64,000 nucleotides of DNA, from positions 1 through 64,000 of the forward strand of contig NZ_CALYOY010000003.1 in NCBI RefSeq assembly GCF_945269915.1, given 5' to 3'. Made by a program: the position numbers and the translations under genes. The notes under the pieces are model-generated. The model was not told the origin of the DNA, did no database searches, and saw only the letters and a program-made list of their open reading frames with translations. Origin of the DNA: an uncultured Bifidobacterium sp. (GTDB taxonomy: Bacteria > Actinomycetota > Actinomycetes > Actinomycetales > Bifidobacteriaceae). Shown one piece after another: positions 36,299-44,885 of this stretch (positions are counted from its first letter, which is position 1; each line of letters starts with the position of its first letter).

Positions 36299-38014
36299 TC
36301 AGACCCTGTCGGCACCGGCCTTGCGAGCGGCCTGCCTGACCTTGACCGAGGTGACCAACCCGACCAGGAGAAGGACCCCGGCGAAGGCCATGGCCAACTG
36401 GGCACCCTGAGTGAAGCCCTGGGTCAGCGCCTGGGTCACCTGGGGGCCCAGTCCGCCAAGGCGACCGGAGGCACCCTGCATCCTCAAGGAGGAGATGACG
36501 TTGCCGGCCGAGGAACGGACGGACTGGACCAGTCCCCTGGCCGCGCCAGCCGGAAGACCGGGGATGGCATTCAGATGGGCCGGCATGACCATGCTGAGGG
36601 CTGCGGAGAGGACGGTGCCCGAGACGGCGGCACCCAGGGCCGTGCCCCACTGCCGAATCGTCGACTGGGTGGCGGAGGCCTGGCCGGACTGGGCCACCGG
36701 CACGCCGGACAGGACCAGACTGGTCAGTTGGGCGGAGGCGAAGCCCAGGCCGGTTCCGTAGATGATCAGGGTGATCAGCATGGTCCAGACCGGTACGGAA
36801 CCACGCATGAGCAGGACCGAGGCGACCACCCCGAGAATCTCCATGGCCAGACCGAGCTGGACGGTGCCGCCAGCACCGAGACGGGCGGAGACCAGCCGGG
36901 CGAGCCCACCGGAGAAGACGGCGCCCAGGGCCATGATGCCCAGGACCGAACCGGCCTGGAGAGGGCTGAGACCGCGGGCATTGATCATATAGAGGGGCAG
37001 GATGAAGATGACGGCGAACTGGCCGGCGTTGATGATGGCGGCGGTCAGGTTCCCCCATCCGAAGGTGCCGATGGTGAACATGGTCACGTCAAGGATGATG
37101 ATGCGGCCCTGCCGCTTGCGGCGCAACTCCACCAGCGTGAAGCAGATCAGGAGGACCAGCCCCACCACCAGGCTGACGGGCACCGGGGACACGGGCGCGT
37201 TGACAGACCAGACCAGGGGCCCCAGCACCAGCTTCTTCGAAGGCCTGAACCACCCGTAGGTCTGCCCCTCGATCAGGGCGAAGACCACAAAGGCCGAGCC
37301 AAGCGCCGACAGGAGAATCCCCCTCCAGTCACTGAGCAACCCGAATCGACTGGTGCCGGAAGCCGGCGCGGACCTGGTCTCCGGCACGAAGGCCATGGAG
37401 GTCAGGATGACGATCAGCCCCAGGGGGAGGTTGACCAGGAAGATCCAGCGCCAACCGATCGTGGAGGTGAACAGTCCACCCAGGAAGGGTCCGACAGCTG
37501 CAGCCCCGGACATGACCGCCCCCCAGACCCCGAAGGCGGCGGCCCGGTACCTGCCGCGGAAGGTGGCCGAAACCGAGGAGAGGGTGGAGGGCATGACCAG
37601 GGACCCGCCGATGCCCTGGACGACCCTTGCCGTCAGGAGCCAGGAACCACTCGTGGAGGAGGCCGCCAGCAGGGAACCCAGGACGAAGATCACGGTGCCC
37701 ACCTGGAGCATCCGCTTCCGCCCCACCATGTCACCAAGACGCCCCGCGGGCAGGAGGAGGGCGGCCAGGACGATGCTGTAGAGGGCGGTGACCCACTGGG
37801 CATCGGTCATGTCGATATGGATGGCATTGATGATGGCCGGTATCGATACGTTGACGATGGAAGAGTCCAGAACGATCATGGCCAGGCCCAGGGCCAGGAC
37901 CCAGAGCGCCTTCCATGGTGGTTTCCCGGCAGTGTCCATGGCTCCGACCGGACTGGTCCGGCCTTCCCCTGCGGCCTGGGACCGCTTCCCCCCAGCAACC
38001 TGATCCTGACTCAT
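36299..38014 (-). CDS. MFS drug efflux transporter, DHA2 (14-TMS) family
   Basis: A 571-aa multidrug/H+ antiporter of the EmrB/QacA type. LDSSIVNVSIPAI in helix 1 matches the DHA2 motif, and LPAGRLGDMVGRKRM is the MFS loop 2-3 motif A. Hydrophobic segments suggest 14 helices. The frame opens at 38215, but the ATG at 38014 (MSQDQVAGG) follows a GAGGGGGG stretch and precedes the first helix by about 35 residues. It is divergent from a TetR gene and probably controlled by it. Confidence 0.87.
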   Translation of the reverse strand: MSQDQVAGGKRSQAAGEGRTSPVGAMDTAGKPPWKALWVLALGLAMIVLDSSIVNVSIPAIINAIHIDMTDAQWVTALYSIVLAALLLPAGRLGDMVGRKRMLQVGTVIFVLGSLLAASSTSGSWLLTARVVQGIGGSLVMPSTLSSVSATFRGRYRAAAFGVWGAVMSGAAAVGPFLGGLFTSTIGWRWIFLVNLPLGLIVILTSMAFVPETRSAPASGTSRFGLLSDWRGILLSALGSAFVVFALIEGQTYGWFRPSKKLVLGPLVWSVNAPVSPVPVSLVVGLVLLICFTLVELRRKRQGRIIILDVTMFTIGTFGWGNLTAAIINAGQFAVIFILPLYMINARGLSPLQAGSVLGIMALGAVFSGGLARLVSARLGAGGTVQLGLAMEILGVVASVLLMRGSVPVWTMLITLIIYGTGLGFASAQLTSLVLSGVPVAQSGQASATQSTIRQWGTALGAAVSGTVLSAALSMVMPAHLNAIPGLPAGAARGLVQSVRSSAGNVISSLRMQGASGRLGGLGPQVTQALTQGFTQGAQLAMAFAGVLLLVGLVTSVKVRQAARKAGADRV

Positions 38015-38101
38015 CCCGTGCCCCCCTCTTTCACCTTCCGGAATCCTTGGAACCTGATGTCCATCCAAGCTTTTCAGTCCCTCCTTCAGGAACTTTTTGA
38101 G

Positions 38102-38130
38102 ACTATACGTCGCGAAAATGTCATTGACAA
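38102..38130 (-). promoter_or_regulatory. Promoter and candidate TetR operator for the efflux pump
   Basis: On the minus strand TTGTCA (38130-38125) and TATAGT (38107-38102) are spaced by 17 bases, a strong sigma-70-type promoter. The perfect palindrome TGTCATTGACA (38119-38129) overlaps the -35, a position where a repressor would block transcription. Confidence 0.6.
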
Positions 38131-38339
38131 GTCCCGACACGCGCGCTCGCTCAAGGCTGAACCTCGGAATCCGGCCTGGAAGAAACAGGTAGGTCTCATC
38201 AGCATTCGGAGCCAAAGGAATACAACCCGGTTGAGTCCACTCCCCTTAGGCCATAGGATTCCTTACAGAGACCCGGGAAGGCCAGGAGGCCACAGGGCCG
38301 GCAGACACCCGACCCCCGAATCACAACCCGAGGAGGACC

Positions 38340-39158
38340 ATGCCGAAAATCGAGGAAGCCAGCCTGGACGAGCATCGTTCCAGGACCCGCTCGCGCATCC
38401 TTGCAGCCGCCGAGCGCATCCTCAGAACCTCGGGACGGGGCGGGCTGACCATGGCGGCGGTCAGCAGGCAGGCGGGCATGGCGCGAAACTCGCTCTACCG
38501 GTACGCCGCCGATACCGACCAGCTCTGCGACATGGTCCTGGAGGTCCACCTGCCCGTCTGGGCCCAGGCCCTGACCAAGGCTCTGGCCCGGGCCGGAACC
38601 GCGGAGGAGGTCATCCTGGCCTGGACCCGGACCAATCTTGTTCAGGCCGGCCGACATGGCCACAGTTGGCTGATGAACCTCTACACGGACGGCAACGACA
38701 CCCAGTTCCGGCGGTCCTTCCTCTACGGGCAGCCTTTCGACCGGGGGCAGGACCAGACCAAACCGTCCGACCTGACCACAGATGCCATGGTGGACTTCCA
38801 TCGACAGGTGAACCAACCCCTGATCGACGCCTGGCAATCCCTGAGGCCCGACGATGCCAGAACCGGCGTGGAGGTCACCCGGGGCATTGTCCAATCCGGC
38901 ATGCGGCTGATTGACGCCCTGGACAACCGGGAGGGGGAACCCGATCCGAAGATGGTCTCCACCATCATCGAAGACATCACCGAGGCCACACGAGCCGTGA
39001 TAGTGGCATTGTCCAAGAAGCAGACCGAAACCGGGCGGAACGATCAAAGAACCCTGGCGGACCCGATCAGGCAGACGGATCAGCGAAGCCGGGCAGTCAG
39101 GACGAACGGGGACCGCCGGACAAACCAGGCGAACCCATGCAAGGACATGAACTCATGA
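38340..39158 (+). CDS. TetR family transcriptional regulator
   Basis: A 272-aa regulator. The N-terminal helix-turn-helix lies at about residues 15-60 (TRSRILAAAERILRTSG, GLTMAAVSRQAGMARNSLYR). The ligand-binding region spans about 70-225, and a polar tail rich in Arg/Asn/Gln makes it longer than usual. GAGGAGG lies before the ATG. It is divergent from the efflux pump, the classic arrangement for a local repressor. The 3' end overlaps the yccF-like gene as ATGA. Confidence 0.88.
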   Translation: MPKIEEASLDEHRSRTRSRILAAAERILRTSGRGGLTMAAVSRQAGMARNSLYRYAADTDQLCDMVLEVHLPVWAQALTKALARAGTAEEVILAWTRTNLVQAGRHGHSWLMNLYTDGNDTQFRRSFLYGQPFDRGQDQTKPSDLTTDAMVDFHRQVNQPLIDAWQSLRPDDARTGVEVTRGIVQSGMRLIDALDNREGEPDPKMVSTIIEDITEATRAVIVALSKKQTETGRNDQRTLADPIRQTDQRSRAVRTNGDRRTNQANPCKDMNS

Positions 39159-39514
39159 AACTCTTGGGCAACATCATCTGGCTCATTCTGGGCGGCCTGG
39201 TCATCTCATTGATCTGGGCCCTCATCGGCATCATTCTCTGCCTTACCATCATCGGCATCCCACTGGGGTCCCAGGCCTTCAAAATGGCCGGACTGACCCT
39301 GGCGCCCTTCGGCCATTCCGTCGTCTACGGGGGGCAGGTCGGATCCACCCTGGCCAACCTGCTCTGGCTGGTCCTGGGAGGCTGGTGGTTGGCTCTGACC
39401 TACTTCACGGCCGGTCTCCTCAACCTCATCACCATCGTCGGCATCCCCTTCGGTCTCCAGTCCTTCAAGATGGCCAAATTGGCCCTGATGCCCTTCGGGG
39501 CCGTCATCCTCTGA
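39155..39514 (+). CDS. YccF domain (DUF307) inner membrane protein
   Basis: 119 aa with two copies of the YccF unit, each a hydrophobic helix pair followed by a conserved GIPxGxQxFKMAxLxLxPFG motif (GIPLGSQAFKMAGLTLAPFG and GIPFGLQSFKMAKLALMPFG). Function is unknown. The ATG at 39155 overlaps the TetR stop codon; the ATG at 39137 is rejected. Cotranscription with the TetR gene is implied. Confidence 0.85.
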   Translation: MKLLGNIIWLILGGLVISLIWALIGIILCLTIIGIPLGSQAFKMAGLTLAPFGHSVVYGGQVGSTLANLLWLVLGGWWLALTYFTAGLLNLITIVGIPFGLQSFKMAKLALMPFGAVIL

Positions 39515-39566
39515 CCAGGTGGCGACCAGGGCCGGGGCGTCGTGCAGTCATGAAAGAATCAAGTGT

Positions 39567-40106
39567 ATGACTACCATCATCATGCACACATCAGAAGGCG
39601 ACATCCGCCTCGACCTCTTTGACGACCAGGCCCCCAAGACCGTGGCCAACTTCCTGGACCTGGCCCTGGGCAGGAAAGCCTGGACGGACCCGGAGACCGG
39701 GAAGGAGCGGAAGGACCCCTTCTACGACGGCCTGACCTTCCACCGTATCATCAAGGACTTCATGATCCAGGGCGGCTGCCCCCTGGGCACCGGCACCGGC
39801 GGCCCCGGGTACGAGTTCGATGACGAGATCGATCCCTCCCTGACCTTCGACCAGCCCTACAAGCTGGCCATGGCCAACGCCGGACTCCGCCGCGACCCCG
39901 CCACCGGACAGGCCCGCGGCACCAACGGATCCCAGTTCTTCATCACCACGGTCCCCACCCCCTGGCTGGACGGCCACCACACGATCTTCGGCCAGGTGGC
40001 CGATGAGGATTCCAGGCAGGTTGTCGACAAGCTTGATGCCCTGGCCACCGACTCCGGCGACCGCCCCCAGGAACCGGTCTTCATCAACGGCATCGAAGTG
40101 CTCTGA
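39567..40106 (+). CDS. Cyclophilin-type peptidyl-prolyl cis-trans isomerase
   Basis: A 179-aa cytoplasmic cyclophilin. FYDGLTFHRIIKDFMIQGGC, TNGSQFFITTVPTPWLDG and HHTIFGQV are the active-site segments. There is no signal peptide. The frame opens at 39519, but the family sequence starts at the ATG at 39567 (MTTIIMHTSEG). No clear Shine-Dalgarno is present. It is followed closely by vsr. Confidence 0.92.
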   Translation: MTTIIMHTSEGDIRLDLFDDQAPKTVANFLDLALGRKAWTDPETGKERKDPFYDGLTFHRIIKDFMIQGGCPLGTGTGGPGYEFDDEIDPSLTFDQPYKLAMANAGLRRDPATGQARGTNGSQFFITTVPTPWLDGHHTIFGQVADEDSRQVVDKLDALATDSGDRPQEPVFINGIEVL

Positions 40107-40121
40107 GCCGGCGGTCCGGGC

Positions 40122-40613
40122 ATGGCTTCCAAGACGATACCAAGCAAGTACAAGCCCGGCACCCGCAGCTACACCATGTCCCGCATCAGGGGCAAGGAGA
40201 CCTCCATCGAGCGCCAGGTCCGGTCCTACCTCTTCGCCCGCGGACTTCGTTTCCGCAAGAACGACAAGAGGTACCCGGGCCACCCCGATGTGGTCCTGCC
40301 CAAATGGAGGGCCATGGTCTTCGTCAACGGTTGCTTCTGGCACATGCATGAGGGCTGTGCCAAATTCTCCATTCCCAAGTCCAACGTCGAATTCTGGACC
40401 ACCAAGCTGACAAGGAATCGTCAGCGTGACCTGGAGCAGGGTCGCAAACTGCGTGCCATGGGGTGGAGGGTCTTCACGGTCTGGGAGTGCCAGCTGGATG
40501 CCGCCCACAGCAAGAAGACCCTGAACGACCTGTATGAAGCCCTCACCGACCCCGGTCGAATCGGGGAGACCGACGAGGCGGACGATCCCAACAAAGGAGT
40601 CAAGGATGAGTAG
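40122..40613 (+). CDS. vsr: Very short patch repair (Vsr) endonuclease
   Basis: A 163-aa T:G mismatch endonuclease. KYKPGTRSYTMSRIRGKET, the catalytic-region PGHPDVVLPKWRAMVFVNG, and the zinc-binding GCFWHMHEGC are typical of Vsr. Such enzymes repair T:G mismatches formed by deamination of 5-methylcytosine and usually sit beside a Dcm-type methylase. No methylase is in this window, so it is an orphan here. It starts 15 bases after the cyclophilin stop and overlaps the next gene by 8 bases. Confidence 0.9.
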   Translation: MASKTIPSKYKPGTRSYTMSRIRGKETSIERQVRSYLFARGLRFRKNDKRYPGHPDVVLPKWRAMVFVNGCFWHMHEGCAKFSIPKSNVEFWTTKLTRNRQRDLEQGRKLRAMGWRVFTVWECQLDAAHSKKTLNDLYEALTDPGRIGETDEADDPNKGVKDE

Positions 40614-41652
40614 ATTGAACGGCAAACGTCAGGAAGCCGAGCAGAAGGGGATTCGCGTCAAAGTGGCCATTCTCGGGGCCGGGCGGATAGCCCACTCCCT
40701 GGCGAAGACCCTGGTCATGATGACCATGGACGAGCGGTACAGCCACCTGATAGCCCCCTATGCAGTGGCCGCCAGGAGCGGCGAGCGCGCCAGGGCCTTC
40801 GCGGCCCAGTACGGATTCGAGCGCTCCTACGGCTCGTATCAGGAGCTTCTGGAGGATTCCGATGTGGATCTGGTCTACATCGCCACCCCCCACAACCTGC
40901 ATGCCGAACAGGCCATAGCCTGCATGAAGGCCGGCAAGAACGTGCTGGTCGAAAAGTCATTCACAGCCAACGCATCACAGGCCAGGCAGGTCCTGAAGAC
41001 CTCACGGGAGACCGGGCTCCTCTGCACCGAGGCCATCTGGACCAGGTACATGCCCTCACGCTCGATCATCGACCAGGTCGTGGCCTCGGGAGACCTGGGT
41101 ACCGTGCAGACGGTAACCGGAAACCTCGGCTATGTAACCACCGGCAAGGCCAGGATGACGGACCCCGCCCTGGCCGGCGGCGCCCTCCTGGATGTGGGTG
41201 TCTACCCGCTCAACTTCATCGACATGGTCATGGGGCCCAAGCCCATCGAGCGAATCAGCACGGATTGGGTCCGCAGTCCCGAGGGGGTCGACAGCCAGAA
41301 TTCCATGACCCTGTTCTACCGGGATGGGTCCATGGGGGCCGCGACCAGTTCCATGGTCTCCGACAGCGACCGGTTCGGTTCCGTCTGGGGAAGCAGGGGG
41401 TACCTCATGTGCGGAAACATCAACAACGTGGAATCCCTGGACCTCTATAATTCCGACCACAGGCTGACACGCAGCTACCCCATCCCCGCCCAGCTGACCG
41501 GATATGAATATGAGGTGGCCAGCTCAGCGGAAGCCATCCTGGACGGAAAGACCGAGTGCCCGGAGATGCCCCACCAGGACACCCTGCGCATCATGGAGCT
41601 GATGGATTCCATTCGCCACCAGTGGGGACTTGTCTATCCCTTCGAGGCCTGA
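40606..41652 (+). CDS. Gfo/Idh/MocA family oxidoreductase
   Basis: A 348-aa NAD(P)-dependent dehydrogenase. The Rossmann motif VAILGAGRIAHSLAKTL is at residues 15-31. EKSFTANASQ replaces the usual EKP motif but keeps the catalytic lysine region, and GGALLDVGVYPLNF lies in the substrate half. AAAGGAGTCAAGG precedes the ATG at 40606; the longer frame from 40534 lies inside vsr. Family members act on sugars, inositols or dihydrodiols; substrate unknown. Confidence 0.88.
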   Translation: MSRLNGKRQEAEQKGIRVKVAILGAGRIAHSLAKTLVMMTMDERYSHLIAPYAVAARSGERARAFAAQYGFERSYGSYQELLEDSDVDLVYIATPHNLHAEQAIACMKAGKNVLVEKSFTANASQARQVLKTSRETGLLCTEAIWTRYMPSRSIIDQVVASGDLGTVQTVTGNLGYVTTGKARMTDPALAGGALLDVGVYPLNFIDMVMGPKPIERISTDWVRSPEGVDSQNSMTLFYRDGSMGAATSSMVSDSDRFGSVWGSRGYLMCGNINNVESLDLYNSDHRLTRSYPIPAQLTGYEYEVASSAEAILDGKTECPEMPHQDTLRIMELMDSIRHQWGLVYPFEA

Positions 41653-41674
41653 CCAACCTCCGGGGCGGGGTCAC

Positions 41675-42401
41675 TCACTTGATGCGGCGGCACTGCCCTC
41701 CCCCCTCAACCAGATAGGCCTTCCTGGCCAGACCGGTCATCAGGGCATCGAAACCGCTGCCGTTGCGGAAGAAATCAATCACGGTGCCCCTCCCCGACCA
41801 TCTCAAGGAAGTGAACGGGGCTTGCCCGGGCCGAAGTCGAGGTGTCCGACCTCCAAGGTCCCCTGGTCAAGGGTGGATCCGATGCACCCGCCCACACCCA
41901 GGCGCCGGCAGGCCTCTCCAACAGGAAGGTCAAAACCTGCCGGCAGCACGACGTCGTCCTCCCGGGGCCGGTACCGATCCATGACCCTGTGCATGTTCCG
42001 ATCCCAGAATTCCCCGACCAGCCCGTCCATATCAAAACCGGGTCCGGAGGTCAACCGGCGCATGGCCCGTCCAGTTCTTCCTGGGCCGTCCTTCCCGACC
42101 TGTACCTGAGCGCGAAATACATGGCGGTGGGCGCAGAACCCGGCCAGGCCGCCATACCGGTACAGGGTGAGGAAGCGGAAGTCGGGCAGGCTCTCACCAT
42201 CGTGAAGGTCACGTCGGAATCCAGTACCCGCATACCGACGTTTCCGCTCCCGTCCGCAAAACGAAGCGAACCATATCGTGGAGTAATGACAGCAAAGAAA
42301 CCAAGATCACCGATGCTGTCAAAAGACGGGAAATCGGCTCCCCCCATACGAATACCCGCCTTATCACACGAGGCCAAATGATTAGGCCGCTTTGCAATCA
42401 A
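41675..42401 (-). pseudogene. Decayed gene of unknown function
   Basis: Three minus-strand frames join into one protein-like sequence through two frameshifts. The first part begins near 42401 (MGGADFPSFDSIGDLGFFAV). A middle part (about 42250-41803) includes DFRFLTLYRYGGLAGFCAHR, GEFWDRNMHRVMDRYR and LGVGGCIGSTLDQGTLEVGH. The last part ends at 41675 (GTVIDFFRNGSGFDALMTG ... CRRIK). None is a shadow of a gene on the other strand. The codon choice is GC-rich, as in real genes. I do not recognise the family. Sequencing error is an alternative to decay. Confidence 0.5.
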
Positions 42402-42439
42402 TTGAATATTGCAATTTTGGTTCCATGATATGTACTATG
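42392..42439. promoter_or_regulatory. Candidate MarR operator
   Basis: TTGCAAT (42392-42398) and ATTGCAA (42408-42414) form a perfect palindrome with 9-base spacing in otherwise AT-rich DNA. A second, weaker inverted repeat CCAT...ATGG at 42423-42440 follows. Both lie about 125-170 bases upstream of the MarR start and next to the start of the decayed minus-strand gene. Confidence 0.5.
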
Positions 42440-42564
42440 GTTCCTGGTTCTGCTTGTTCCCACATGAAACAAGGGGCATGCCCGGGCAGGTGCGGAACAC
42501 GAAGGGGAGCATGAAATCTATGCCGGTTTGATGCTCGCATTGGCTAGGGAAAGGCAACGGAACG

Positions 42565-43005
42565 ATGCTCAAGAAAAAGCAATACCATAACCTCAGCGGT
42601 TGCATTGCCGGCATTTACAGGCATTCCAAGAACGATATCAACAGGTATGTCATGGACAACGGCATCAGGGGGACGCAAAGCGACCTGATCATGTATCTCT
42701 ATGACCACCCGGGACTGAGCCAACGGCAGATTGCCCGTGATCTTAGCGTGGACCCCAGCCTGCTCGCCCGGGACCTGAAGACTCTGACCGACCAGGGTCT
42801 GGTGAGCCGCGAACAGAATCCCGCCGACCGCAGAGTCAACATCATCGCCCTGACCCGTGAGGGAGCCGATATGGCCCGGGACAGGATCAAGGCCATCAAC
42901 AACTGGTGGGTCGAACTCTTCGAGCAGAATCCCCAGATCGACCCACAGGGCTTCCACGATGAACTACGTTGCGTGTACAACCGGCTTCTGGCTACAGATG
43001 TCTGA
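42565..43005 (+). CDS. MarR family transcriptional regulator
   Basis: A 146-aa winged-helix regulator. GTQSDLIMYLYDHPGLSQRQ and LSVDPSLLARDLKTL form the helix-turn-helix; NPADRRVNIIALTREG is the beta-wing. Flanking helices form the dimer interface. No cotranscribed target gene follows, because a strong terminator ends the unit. Its target may be itself, the decayed gene, or a distant locus. Confidence 0.88.
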   Translation: MLKKKQYHNLSGCIAGIYRHSKNDINRYVMDNGIRGTQSDLIMYLYDHPGLSQRQIARDLSVDPSLLARDLKTLTDQGLVSREQNPADRRVNIIALTREGADMARDRIKAINNWWVELFEQNPQIDPQGFHDELRCVYNRLLATDV

Positions 43006-43025
43006 TATTTCCCTGGTCTGATCAA

Positions 43026-43065
43026 TGGCTGTGCCCCGATTCCTTTCCGGGTCGGGGCACAGCCA
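43026..43065. terminator. Terminator after the MarR gene
   Basis: A perfect 14-bp stem (43026-43039 with 43052-43065) lies 20 bases after the MarR stop. The T-tail is short, but stem stability is very high; it may serve the convergent rarA as well. Confidence 0.75.
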
Positions 43066-43181
43066 TACCCGTTGCACCGGTTGAGGAACATGATGGTCAG
43101 GTGCCTGGAGGGAAACGGCCCACGCATGAGCCGACCAGCATGGTGAAGAGCCGTGCCGCATGCAGATTCCGTTGCTTTCCT

Positions 43182-44573
43182 TTACCCCTCATGGGATTCG
43201 TCCGGTGAATCACCGGCTTGGTCCAGTATCCGTCTGATGGCCGCCAGGCGGGGCCCCAACTGGTGCTCGTATCCGCGATCGTTGGGGTGGTAATACCGCC
43301 GCCCGACCAGGCCGTCCGGCATGTACTGCTGGGGTGCCACGGCCCCCGGGGCATCATGGGCATACTGGTAACCCTCGTGGTTGCCCCACTGCTTCATCAG
43401 CTTGGTGGGAGCGTTGCGCAGGTGGAGGGGAACCGGACCTGTCCTGCCTGCATCCACATCGGCCAGGGCCTCATTGATGGCCATATAGCTGGCGTTGGAT
43501 TTGGGGGCCGTGGCGACCGCTATGACAGCCTCAGCCAGAATGAGCCGGGCCTCGGGCATCCCCACCATGGCCACGGCCTGGGCCGCCGCCACCGTTACCT
43601 GCAGGACCTCCGGGGAGGCCATACCGACCTCCTCGGCCGAGGCGATCATGATCCTCCTGGCGATGAAGCGGGGGTCCTCCCCCGCCCTGATCATCCTGGC
43701 CAGGTAGTGCAGGGCCGCGTCAACATCCGACCCCCGCATGGATTTGATGAATGCCGAGGCCACGTCGTAGTGGTCATCGCCCTTCTTGTCGTATCTGACC
43801 GTCGCCACGTCCATGACCGAGGAGACCACGTCCGCGGTGATGACCGGGCGGCGGGCACTTTTGGCCCGGGTCTTGCCCTCGGTGACGGCACCAGCCGCCG
43901 CCTCCAGGATGGTCAGGGACCGGCGCGCGTCCCCTCCGGCGAAGCGGACGATCTGGTCCAAGGCCGCAGGATCAAGTCGAACCTGATCCTTGAGTCCCCG
44001 CTCGTCCTTCAGGGCCCGTTCAATCAGGGTCCTGATGTCCTCCTCATCCAGGGCCTCCAACTTCACCACCACGGATCGGGAAAGCAGGGGGGAGATGACC
44101 GAAAAACTGGGGTTCTCGGTCGTGGCGGCGATCAGGGTCACGTCACGGTTCTCCACACTGGGCAGGAGGGCATCCTGCTGGGACTTGGAGAACCGGTGGA
44201 CCTCGTCGATGAAGAGAACCGTCTCCTGACCCCGGCTTACCAGGCGGTCCCGGGCCTGGGCGATGACGTCGCGCACCTCACGGACCCCGGAGGTGACGGC
44301 TGAGAGCTCCTCGAAATGCCGACCTGACTGACCGGCGACGATGTAGGCCAGGGTGGTCTTGCCTACACCGGGAGGCCCGAAGAGGATGATCGAGCTTGGG
44401 GCGGTCAGCCTGTTGACCGGATCCGCCTGGGCCAGTCGTTCCAGGGGCGTGCCCGGGGCGATGACCTTGTCCTGCCCGACCACCTGGTCAAGCTTGGTGG
44501 GGCGCATCCTGACGGCCAGGGGCAGGGTATGGTCCTGTGGCGGATCCGCCACCTGGAACAGATCATCTACCAT
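43182..44573 (-). CDS. rarA: Replication-associated recombination protein A (AAA ATPase)
   Basis: A 463-aa clamp-loader-like AAA+ ATPase (RarA/MgsA) acting at stalled replication forks. Walker A is GPPGVGKTTLAY and Walker B VLFIDEVHRFSKSQQDALL, with the C-terminal tetramerisation domain ending in NDRGYEHQLGPRLAAIRRIL. AAGGAGG precedes the ATG at 44573 (MVDDLFQVADPP); the upstream frame to 44762 is rejected. Confidence 0.92.
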   Translation of the reverse strand: MVDDLFQVADPPQDHTLPLAVRMRPTKLDQVVGQDKVIAPGTPLERLAQADPVNRLTAPSSIILFGPPGVGKTTLAYIVAGQSGRHFEELSAVTSGVREVRDVIAQARDRLVSRGQETVLFIDEVHRFSKSQQDALLPSVENRDVTLIAATTENPSFSVISPLLSRSVVVKLEALDEEDIRTLIERALKDERGLKDQVRLDPAALDQIVRFAGGDARRSLTILEAAAGAVTEGKTRAKSARRPVITADVVSSVMDVATVRYDKKGDDHYDVASAFIKSMRGSDVDAALHYLARMIRAGEDPRFIARRIMIASAEEVGMASPEVLQVTVAAAQAVAMVGMPEARLILAEAVIAVATAPKSNASYMAINEALADVDAGRTGPVPLHLRNAPTKLMKQWGNHEGYQYAHDAPGAVAPQQYMPDGLVGRRYYHPNDRGYEHQLGPRLAAIRRILDQAGDSPDESHEG

Positions 44574-44885
44574 GAAAGTCCTCCTTGTACACTGACCGCA
44601 TCCAAGCACCGATACTGCCCTCCAGCATAGGACGGGCCGCAGGCAGACCGACGAGAACCGGGGACGGTATGGACGAACAACAAGACTCATCGCCTTACGC
44701 GAATTCAACGGTTCGTAACCATCGGCGAGTACAGTATTGTTCGACTTCACAGGCGGGACCAATGCCTTGATGCGACTTGTGTCGTGCCCGGACCCCTATA
44801 CCGGGTGGACCATGCTGTGAGACACGTCTTGAAACGCACGGTTTCGTATCCATGCCCCCGATGGGGCAAGAACAGACAGGAAGGG
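44574..44885. other. Divergent intergenic region rarA / amino-acid ABC importer
   Basis: 312 bases that must hold two divergent promoters. A TACAGT hexamer lies at about 44731 on the plus strand without a matching -35. I see no gene and no recognised regulatory RNA. Confidence 0.35.

Noticed and set aside
36575..38914. 779-aa plus-strand open frame spanning the efflux pump and TetR genes
   Set aside because: Low-complexity Gly/Asp/Gln/His sequence running antisense to the pump and out of frame over TetR; no recognisable domain.
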